Origin: Bacilli bacterium
Lineage (GTDB): Bacteria > Bacillota_I > Bacilli_A > RF39 > UBA660
NCBI GenBank assembly: GCA_900757295.1
Contig: CAAENH010000074.1
Location: forward strand, 1 to 11,073
Reading direction: 5' to 3'
DNA: 11,073 nt
Shown here: one piece after another, positions 5,562 to 11,073 of the stretch
How positions within the stretch are numbered: the stretch's first letter is position 1
Layout: every line of letters starts with the position of its first letter
The notes under the pieces: generated by a model
Databases searched by the model: none
Told to the model about the DNA's origin: nothing
What the model saw: only the letters and a program-made list of their open reading frames with translations
Position numbers and translations under genes: made by a program

Positions 5562-7512
5562 TATTGGAGATTTAGTTACAGATTTTTATTATAAAAATGG
5601 TAAATTGGTAGGAGTAAATGGAGGAATGACTTCTCATAATATAATTGCTAATATTGCTAAACTAGGTTTGGAAACATCTGTTTGTGGTGTATGTGGTGAT
5701 GATATGGCAGGGACTATAGCAATTAATAGCTTAAAGGAAGTTGGAACAAACATTGATAATGTAAAAGTGATTGAAGATATAAATACTCGTTGCTTTCATG
5801 TATCATATCAAGAATTAAATGATAAATTAGAGTTTACTTCAAAAAAACGATGCCCTATTTGTAATATAAAAAAATGGTACGAAGAAAGTAAAATAGAACC
5901 AAATGATATTTTGAAACAAATTGATAAAGATGATGTTTTAATTTTTGATAATTTAAACAATAAAAATCAAATTATAATAGACAATTGTAATAATAGAAAA
6001 ATGCTAGATTTGGGACAATATTTTGAATTAGAGGATTATAATGATAAAGAAATAATAGAAAAAATTAAAAATAAATTTGATATTATAAATTTAAATGAAA
6101 GAGTAGAAAAATATTTGAAAAAACGATTCTCTAAAAAATCATTGGAAGATATATATAATATACTACATCCTAAAATGATAATTGTAACTAGAGGAAAAAA
6201 AGGTTCGGATTTTGTTTTTGATAATAATAAAGTCAATAAAGAGTTAAGTAATCCTGAGGTAGAAGTTGACCCAACAGGAGCTGGAGATGCATTTTTTTCA
6301 ATGTTTATTAGTGAATATATAAAGAATAACTATATTATTGATTATAAATTTATAGATTCAACTTTTGAAAAAGCAACTAAACTTACAAAAAAGGCTGTAA
6401 AAAAGTTTGGTGCAAGAGGACATATACAAAATTTATATAAAACAAAAAAAGTGAAAGATGCTTGCACTTGCAGTAAATTTGATATTTCATTAAGGAAACA
6501 AATAAAACGATGTAATATAAATATCAATAATTTAGAAACAAGAATAATTAATGCTATTAATAGTAGTGCTTATGATAAGTTAACTAAAATAGATTTTGAA
6601 AGTCTAAATAATAGTATTTTTGTAGGAACTGGTGGTTCTTTTGCAGGCGCAAAATTTTCATCTAAACTTATTAATCATTTATATGGAATAAATACAATGG
6701 CTTTATATCCTAGAGACCTATATTATAGAAACAATAATAGTGTTGATTCAGTATTTTTGTTTACTTACTCAGGAACAACAAATGATTTGCTTGTATCAAC
6801 AAGTTTAATTGATAACGATAATAAATATATTATAACAAAGGGGGAATTGCAAAAGGTTGTAACAAAAATTGGAATATCTAAAAATAATGTTATTTCATAT
6901 CGAACCGGCACAAATAAAGGAAAAGAAAGAGGATTCTTATCTTTTGAAGGAGCATTGGCTCCAGCTAGTTTATTTTTAAAATTATATTTTGAAAGAAAAT
7001 CAAAAAATAATATTGAAGAGTTTATTAGAGATAGTATAAATTATTGGAAAAATTACTTTGGCAAATATTTTAAAGAAAATAAAAAAATGCTAAAAGAATT
7101 TTTAAAAGAAGGAAATAGTTTTAATATTTTTACAGGAGATTTTACTGAATCCGCTGGTAGTGATTTAGAAAGTAAAATAATTGAGTCTGGTATATATGAT
7201 TGTTTAATTCATGAAAAGAAAAATTTTTCACATGGAAGATTTATTAATTACGAGCATTTAAGTCATAACAAAAATATTTATTTTAAGCAAAAAACTACAA
7301 GCTTATATGAGAAAAAGTTATTGGAATATTTAGAAAAAGATCAAAATTTGATAATTGAAAGTAGATATGATGGAATATTATGTGAGTATGATTTATTAAT
7401 TTCATCTCAATATTTAATATATTATATATCAAATTTTCTAAATATAGATATTTCAAAACCTACGTATAACGAAGCTGCAATGAAAATTTATTTTTATAAA
7501 GGTGAATTATAG
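5548..7512 (+). CDS. PfkB-family sugar kinase-SIS domain fusion protein
   Basis: Residues 1-295 of this 654-residue protein are a PfkB/ribokinase-type kinase: ISIGDLVTDF at the N-terminus, the substrate-side GG (25-26), IIVTRGKKGS (211-220) and the signature DPTGAGDAFFS (241-251) with catalytic D247. Residues about 330-650 are a SIS phosphosugar domain, with IFVGTGGSFAGAKF (357-370), LFTYSGTTNDLL (404-415) and later NFSHGRF. Such parts phosphorylate a sugar and then isomerise or deglycate it, as FrlD and FrlB do with fructoselysine as two separate proteins. Two cysteine pairs, CPIC (102-105) and CTC (306-308), could form a metal site. The gene overlaps the PRTase gene by 14 nt and has AAGGATGG upstream, so translation is coupled. 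It is the last gene of the operon; no terminator lies between it and repeat unit 3. Confidence 0.88.
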   Translation: MRIISIGDLVTDFYYKNGKLVGVNGGMTSHNIIANIAKLGLETSVCGVCGDDMAGTIAINSLKEVGTNIDNVKVIEDINTRCFHVSYQELNDKLEFTSKKRCPICNIKKWYEESKIEPNDILKQIDKDDVLIFDNLNNKNQIIIDNCNNRKMLDLGQYFELEDYNDKEIIEKIKNKFDIINLNERVEKYLKKRFSKKSLEDIYNILHPKMIIVTRGKKGSDFVFDNNKVNKELSNPEVEVDPTGAGDAFFSMFISEYIKNNYIIDYKFIDSTFEKATKLTKKAVKKFGARGHIQNLYKTKKVKDACTCSKFDISLRKQIKRCNININNLETRIINAINSSAYDKLTKIDFESLNNSIFVGTGGSFAGAKFSSKLINHLYGINTMALYPRDLYYRNNNSVDSVFLFTYSGTTNDLLVSTSLIDNDNKYIITKGELQKVVTKIGISKNNVISYRTGTNKGKERGFLSFEGALAPASLFLKLYFERKSKNNIEEFIRDSINYWKNYFGKYFKENKKMLKEFLKEGNSFNIFTGDFTESAGSDLESKIIESGIYDCLIHEKKNFSHGRFINYEHLSHNKNIYFKQKTTSLYEKKLLEYLEKDQNLIIESRYDGILCEYDLLISSQYLIYYISNFLNIDISKPTYNEAAMKIYFYKGEL

Positions 7513-7513
7513 A

Positions 7514-7542
7514 TTGTTATATAAAAATAAAAATGTTATAAT
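7514..7542 (+). promoter_or_regulatory. Promoter reading into repeat unit 3
   Basis: TTGTTA (7514-7519), a 17-bp spacer and TATAAT (7537-7542) with an extended TGT form one of the best promoters in the window. It begins 2 bp after the stop of the PfkB-SIS gene. Transcription would start near 7550, exactly where the similarity to repeat unit 1 begins (GAGAACG), and would stop at the terminator at 7686-7711. Confidence 0.6.
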
Positions 7543-7549
7543 TCAAGTA

Positions 7550-7680
7550 GAGAACGGATGCTGATGATAACAATGTGTGCAATTTGTGTGCAAAAATTAA
7601 AAATATATAGTTATATATATACTGAAAAAGAATGAACTTGTGGCTCTGGCAAAAAATATAAACAATGTTGTGGTAAATAA
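7550..7680 (+). repeat. Repeat unit 3: phased GTGTGCA pair followed by a SEC-C remnant, next to prfB
   Basis: The unit has GAGAACGGATG (7550-7560), two perfect GTGTGCA heptamers 11 bp apart (7575-7581 and 7586-7592), an AT-rich spacer, and the SEC-C tail 47 bp further on. Its order matches repeat unit 1, and the terminator after it is identical. Its place between the accessory operon and prfB fits the right-hand junction of an island. It contains no convincing open frame apart from the tail. A short RNA of about 160 nt made from the promoter at 7514-7542 is a second possibility. Confidence 0.55.
7639..7680 (+). pseudogene. secA: SEC-C motif remnant 3 (probable displaced 3' end of secA)
   Basis: From TGT 7639 the sequence encodes CGSGKKYKQCCGK and stops at TAA 7678-7680. 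The codons upstream in this frame are closed by TGA (7633-7635), so the tail has lost the body of its gene. In Bacillota secA usually lies directly upstream of prfB and ends in such a SEC-C zinc motif, and prfB begins 192 bp downstream here. This copy is therefore best explained as the original secA end, separated from secA by insertions. Compared with remnant 1 it uses TCT instead of AGT for the serine and other codons for glycine and lysine, yet the protein is kept. The source gene is inferred; no secA body lies in the window. Confidence 0.65.
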
Positions 7681-7685
7681 AAAAT

Positions 7686-7711
7686 AAAAGCCTTGAAATA
7701 AAGGCTTTTTT
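7686..7711 (+). terminator. Rho-independent terminator, copy of the one at 910-935
   Basis: The stem AAAAGCCTT (7686-7694) pairs with AAGGCTTTT (7701-7709) across loop GAAATA, with a T run to 7711. It follows SEC-C remnant 3 and is probably the native terminator of the gene that stood upstream of prfB. It would also stop readthrough from the PfkB-SIS operon. Confidence 0.9.
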
Positions 7712-7797
7712 CTATTTAATCTAAAGAAAATAATAAATATCTATTAAAGACATATTTAAAAATGATATTTATGGATAGTAAAAAAATTAATGAATAT

Positions 7798-7807
7798 ATG
7801 ATATAAT
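7798..7807 (+). promoter_or_regulatory. Extended -10 promoter of prfB
   Basis: ATGATATAAT is an extended -10 element in the only spacer between the terminator and prfB, and is the same 10-mer found before ygjV, the WYL regulator and the HAD gene. There is no clear -35 hexamer. The leader to prfB would be about 60 nt. Confidence 0.45.
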
Positions 7808-7872
7808 TACAAATAACTGAACTTGATATAACTAAAGGCAATTCAAAAAATAGATAAAAGATGGTGAAAAAC

Positions 7873-8974
7873 ATGGAAATCAAAGAAATTCAAATAAAAT
7901 TAAAAGAATTAAATAAAAAATTAGATGACTTAAGGAGGTCACTTTGACCTAGATAATAAGCAAACTGAGTTAAACCAATTAGAAAGCCAAATGCAATCAA
8001 CAGATTTTTGGAATGATATTGATATGGCAAACAAAATTAGTTCGCAAGTTAACTATTTAAAAAAAGAAATAAATCAAACGGCACAAATTTCATCTAATTT
8101 AATGACAGCCAATGAAATACTAGATCTGTTAAATTTAGATAATGATGAAGAATTAAAAAAGGAATTAGATGATTTAGTACTTAAGTTAATTAAAGATATA
8201 GATGATTTAGAAATAAATGTTTTATTAAATCAAGAGAATGATAAACTAAATTGTTTTCTAGAAATTCATCCAGGTGCGGGTGGAACAGAAAGCTGTGATT
8301 GGGCAGAAATGCTTTTAAGAATGTATCTTAGATTTTGTGAAAAAAATAATTATAAATATGAAATAATAGATGAACAAAAAGGTGAAGAAGCTGGAATAAA
8401 AAGTGTAACTGTATTAATTAAAGGCTTTTGTGCATATGGCTATTTTAAATGTGAAAAAGGAGTTCATAGATTAGTTAGAATATCGCCATTTGATTCTAAT
8501 TCTAGAAGGCATACATCTTTTGCATCCGTTACTATAACACCAGAATTTAATAATGATATAAATTTAGAAATAAATGAAAAAGATTTAAAGATAGATGTTT
8601 ACAGAAGTAGTGGGAAAGGCGGACAGGGAGTAAATACTACCGATTCAGCAGTTAGAATAACTCATTTACCTACTAAAATTGTAGTTACCTGTCAAAATGA
8701 ACGTAGCCAGATAAAAAACAAAGAAACAGCTATGAAAGTATTAAAAAGTAAATTATATCAATTAGAATTAGAAAAACAAGAACTAGAACTTAATAAAATT
8801 AAGGGAATAAATAGTAATATTGATTTTGGAAGTCAGATAAGAAGTTATGTATTAGAACCGTATACTTTAGTAAAAGATAGTAGAACAAATTATGAAACTG
8901 CTCAAGCAGATAAAGTTTTAGACGGTGATATTATGCCTTTTATCCTTGCTATGTTAAAAAATAAAATTAGTTAA
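7873..8974 (+). CDS. prfB: Peptide chain release factor 2, with programmed +1 frameshift
   Basis: RF2 reads UGA and UAA stop codons and triggers release of the finished protein in the ribosome. The first 24 codons from ATG 7873 (MEIKEIQIKLKELNKKLDDL and on) end at an in-frame TGA (7945-7947). A +1 shift on CTT-TGA continues into DLDNKQTELNQLESQMQSTDFW and gives 366 residues, the normal RF2 length. Stop-recognition motif SPF is at 204-206 and the catalytic GGQ at 249-251, as in E. coli RF2. GATGGTGA just upstream is the likely ribosome site for ATG 7873; the in-frame ATG at 7861 is less likely because RF2 proteins normally begin ME(L/I). RF2 level is self-controlled by the frameshift. The gene shows that TGA is a stop codon in this organism. 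Confidence 0.97.
7933..7948 (+). promoter_or_regulatory. RF2 programmed frameshift site
   Basis: An internal Shine-Dalgarno-like AGGAGG (7933-7938, within AAGGAGGT), three bases, the slippery CTT (7942-7944), the stop TGA (7945-7947) and the following C make up the classical RF2 autoregulatory site. When RF2 is scarce, the ribosome slips +1 from CTT to TTT and continues with GAC CTA. The internal site is unusually complete: it matches eight bases of the anti-Shine-Dalgarno complement. Confidence 0.97.
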
Positions 8975-9002
8975 TTTACATAATAATAAAAAATGTTATA
9001 AT
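8975..9002 (+). promoter_or_regulatory. Promoter of the 350-residue protein gene
   Basis: TTTACA (8975-8980), a 16-bp spacer and TATAAT (8997-9002) with an extended TGT form a strong-looking promoter, starting directly after the prfB stop codon. Transcription from about 9009 would begin at the ribosome site AGGTGAG itself, giving a leader of about 12 nt. Confidence 0.6.
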
Positions 9003-9020
9003 TATAATAGGTGAGATTGT

Positions 9021-10073
9021 ATGTATACTGAAAATTATTTTAATGTTGATCAAGCAATAAATGAAATTAAAAAAGGAAAAAAGAATTCTAAATTGCTTAC
9101 CCTTTATAAAGACTATGTTTATAGATCACTTCTATATACTGCTAATTATGTATATGAGGGAATATTTGATGTTATTAGAACAAAATTTAAAGAAAAAATT
9201 GTTAATTTAAAACAAGAAGAAAATAATTTAGAATTAGCAATTAAGTATACAAGAGATCAACGTCAAATGCCATTATCAAAATATAAAGAATGTTTTCCTG
9301 ATATTTCAAAAATAATTAATATTGAAGATAAAGATAATATCATTAATAAACAGTTAAATTTAGATGATTATGTAGAAGATATAATTTTCGAAATGAAACT
9401 AAATGAAAATTATGATGAAGAACAGACAAGATATTTAAATTTATTGATAGCTTTAGCTTTAAAAAACAAATCAGTAAAGTCTGTTATAAATAATGACAAC
9501 TATTTGGTAAGATCTGTAACTAAATTAGCATTTACTAGATATATAATAAATATGATTGAAACAAATCATAAAGAAGAATTAAATAATTTATTAAATTATA
9601 ATAATCTAACAGATAAATATCAAACTTTAAAAAAAGAAATATTTAATCATAACGCTATAACTAAAGATATAGACTATTTTAAAGAAATGGCTAAATTATT
9701 TTTAACAAGTGTTAATATTGATTTTGATCATACTAAATTACTTGATGCTTTAAATGAAACAAAAATATTAATTGAAAATTGTACAACATATTCTACTCAT
9801 CCTGAAGAATATCTTCGTGATCAATTTGCAAAATATTGGAATATTGAATTTGGACCAATAGATCAATCATTTTTTTCAAATTTACCAAAAGAATATTTTA
9901 TTATAAGAACATCATTAAAGCCTTCATTAGTAAGAGAATTTAATATTGATGAAAAGTTTGACCAAATTATTAATAAAGATGGTTTAGTTGAAATTAATCT
10001 TGACTCAATATATAAAAAAATATATGATCAAGAAAGGCAAGATCCTGAAAGTAAAAATAACTTACTGATGTAA
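9021..10073 (+). CDS. Uncharacterised 350-residue, mainly helical cytosolic protein
   Basis: I do not recognise this protein. It starts at ATG 9021 with AGGTGAG (9009-9015) at good spacing. It has no signal peptide or membrane segment, is rich in Lys, Asn, Glu and Ile, and looks mostly alpha-helical. The region around residues 55-80 (DVIRTKFKEKIVNLKQEENNLELAIKY) could form a short coiled coil. The C-terminal third has a more distinctive stretch, HPEEYLRDQFAKYWNIEFGP, about 90 residues before the end. It lies between prfB and tilS with its own promoter, in the part of the window that looks like core chromosome, so it may be a lineage-specific conserved gene rather than cargo. Confidence 0.75.
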   Translation: MYTENYFNVDQAINEIKKGKKNSKLLTLYKDYVYRSLLYTANYVYEGIFDVIRTKFKEKIVNLKQEENNLELAIKYTRDQRQMPLSKYKECFPDISKIINIEDKDNIINKQLNLDDYVEDIIFEMKLNENYDEEQTRYLNLLIALALKNKSVKSVINNDNYLVRSVTKLAFTRYIINMIETNHKEELNNLLNYNNLTDKYQTLKKEIFNHNAITKDIDYFKEMAKLFLTSVNIDFDHTKLLDALNETKILIENCTTYSTHPEEYLRDQFAKYWNIEFGPIDQSFFSNLPKEYFIIRTSLKPSLVREFNIDEKFDQIINKDGLVEINLDSIYKKIYDQERQDPESKNNLLM

Positions 10074-10108
10074 GTTTTTTAATTTATTAAAAAAAATACT
10101 GTACAACT

Positions 10109-10136
10109 TTGATTAAATAAAGTACTATATTGTAAT
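10109..10136 (+). promoter_or_regulatory. Candidate promoter of tilS
   Basis: TTGATT (10109-10114), a 16-bp spacer and TGTAAT (10131-10136) lie in the 85-bp gap before tilS. The -10 box is imperfect, and TATATT at 10126-10131 overlaps it. Readthrough from the upstream gene is also possible, as I see no convincing terminator in the gap. Confidence 0.3.
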
Positions 10137-10158
10137 AGAAATAAAAAGAAGGATTGGA

Positions 10159-11073
10159 ATGAAGAATACTTTAGACTATTTAAAAAATAAACTAAATAAT
10201 AATGATACAATCGTTATAGCTTGTTCTGGTGGACCAGATTCTATGTTTTTATTAAGAATATTGTTGCAACTAAGAACTTCTAAAAAACTAAATTTAATAT
10301 GTGCGCATGTTAATCATAATTTAAGAGAACAAAGTATTGAAGAATATAATTATGTAAAACAGTTTTGTAATCAAAATAATATTGAATTTGAATATTTAAG
10401 CATAGAAAAATATCATAACGATAATTTTCATAATGATTCTAGAACAATAAGATATAACTTTTTTGAACAAATAGTAAAAAAATATTGCGCTAAATATTTA
10501 ATGACTGCCCATCACGGTGATGATTTAATAGAAACCATTCTAATGCGAATAACTAGAGGATCTAATTTAAATGGCTATAGTGGTTTTAAGTTAGAAACTA
10601 AATTAGAAAATTATAGTTTAATAAGACCACTAATATATATGACTAAACAAGAAATTAAAGATTATATGGATAAAAATAATTATACATACTTTGTTGATCA
10701 ATCTAACTTTTCTGATAAATACACAAGAAATCGATATCGTAAATATATTTTGCCAACTTTAAAAAAGGAAAATAAAAATATTCATGAGAAATATTTAGAA
10801 TTTAGTAATGAATTAGATAAATGTAATAAATATTTAGATAAAATAGTAAAAGAAAAACTTCCTAAAATGTATAATGATGAAACAATAAATATAAAAAAAT
10901 TATTATCTGAAGATGATTACGTAGTTGAAAAAATAATTCAAACAATTTTAAAAAATATTTATCATGATGATATTAATTTGGTGAATAATAAACATGTAAG
11001 CTTAATTATTAATATGTTAAAGGATAAAAAGCCAAATGTTATGTTAGAATTACCAAATCAAGTATTTCTGGTA
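10159..11073 (+). CDS. tilS: tRNA(Ile)-lysidine synthase, 5' part only
   Basis: TilS uses ATP to attach lysine to C34 of the tRNA that reads AUA, turning its anticodon from CAU-type methionine reading to isoleucine. The frame starts at ATG 10159, with AAGGA at 10149-10153, and runs 305 codons to the window edge. The ATP-binding P-loop is ACSGGPDS (21-28), followed by AHVNHNLRE (49-57), TAHHGDDLIETILMRITRG (116-134) and the tRNA/ATP-site block DQSNFSDKYTRNRYR (180-194), all typical of TilS. The C-terminal tRNA-binding domain is cut off. AUA is used heavily in all genes here, so this enzyme should be essential to the organism. Confidence 0.95.
   Translation, partial: MKNTLDYLKNKLNNNDTIVIACSGGPDSMFLLRILLQLRTSKKLNLICAHVNHNLREQSIEEYNYVKQFCNQNNIEFEYLSIEKYHNDNFHNDSRTIRYNFFEQIVKKYCAKYLMTAHHGDDLIETILMRITRGSNLNGYSGFKLETKLENYSLIRPLIYMTKQEIKDYMDKNNYTYFVDQSNFSDKYTRNRYRKYILPTLKKENKNIHEKYLEFSNELDKCNKYLDKIVKEKLPKMYNDETINIKKLLSEDDYVVEKIIQTILKNIYHDDINLVNNKHVSLIINMLKDKKPNVMLELPNQVFLV

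Noticed and set aside
3677..6527. Minus-strand open frames inside the HAD-PRTase and PfkB-SIS genes
   Set aside because: All lie antisense to strong coding frames with clear domain motifs and have no ribosome sites.
866..7680. SEC-C tails read as genes decayed by a 6-7 bp deletion between the two Cys-Pro codons
   Set aside because: A deletion of one Pro-Cys repeat would explain each copy alone, but three independent losses at the same point are less likely than a shared recombination boundary. It remains the fallback explanation.
7861..7872. Upstream in-frame ATG at 7861 as the start of prfB
   Set aside because: ATG 7873 gives the usual MEI... start of RF2 and is better placed after GATGGTGA, which overlaps the earlier ATG.
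7991..8974. prfB as a 327-residue gene starting at ATG 7991
   Set aside because: This would drop the N-terminal 39 residues that are clearly encoded through the frameshift site.
10074..10100. A/T-rich inverted repeat after the 350-residue gene as a terminator
   Set aside because: The stem is only A-T pairs with a bulge and is not followed by a T run, so it is too weak to call.
1..11073. Mollicute genetic code (TGA = Trp)
   Set aside because: All reading frames use TGG for Trp and none contains TGA. The RF2 gene, which such organisms lack, is intact here.
1..11073. CRISPR array or tRNA/rRNA genes
   Set aside because: No regularly spaced repeat-spacer pattern and no cloverleaf or conserved rRNA segment is visible.

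Overview
The window is very AT-rich, with strong AGGAGG-type ribosome binding sites and extended -10 promoters (TGn-TATAAT). Its RF2 gene has the classical programmed frameshift at an in-frame TGA. This points to a low-GC Bacillota-type bacterium, possibly an Erysipelotrichales or RF39-like gut lineage, using the standard code with TGA as stop. I cannot name the species.

Layout. Bases 1-614 hold the 5' part of a minus-strand membrane-anchored protein of unknown family, with a perfect 25-bp palindrome over its promoter. Bases 660-1940 are a mosaic of repeats around a frameshifted YgjV-family membrane gene. Bases 2088-7512 hold an apparent operon: a short HTH-WYL regulator, a small HAD phosphatase of the NT5C type, a 777-aa HAD-phosphoribosyltransferase fusion, and a 654-aa PfkB sugar kinase-SIS fusion. 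From about 7712 onward the content looks like core chromosome: prfB, an unrecognised 350-aa protein gene, and the 5' part of tilS.

The most unusual signal is a short coding tail seen three times, at about 866-907, 1796-1837 and 7639-7680. Each copy encodes CGSGKKYK(N/Q)CCGK followed by a stop, the end of a SEC-C zinc motif such as the one that closes SecA. The third copy and its terminator sit directly upstream of prfB, where secA usually lies in Bacillota. The copies differ almost only at synonymous positions, and in each the resemblance to SecA stops abruptly just upstream of the motif. Short repeats at 10-12 bp spacing (GTGTGCA-like or GTATCTA) lie near the ends of the segments between the copies. 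My reading is that these are attachment scars of genetic elements inserted one after another into the 3' end of secA, and that ygjV and the WYL/HAD/PRTase/PfkB-SIS operon are their cargo. No recombinase and no intact secA lie in the window, so this remains an inference.

How the cargo genes may work together: the operon has the parts to phosphorylate a sugar (PfkB), isomerise or deglycate it (SIS), join or exchange it using PRPP (PRTase) and remove phosphates (two HADs), under a WYL regulator that may sense a ligand. A nucleoside-like or sugar-phosphate metabolite used for stress or phage defence is one reading, and an Amadori-type sugar salvage route is another.
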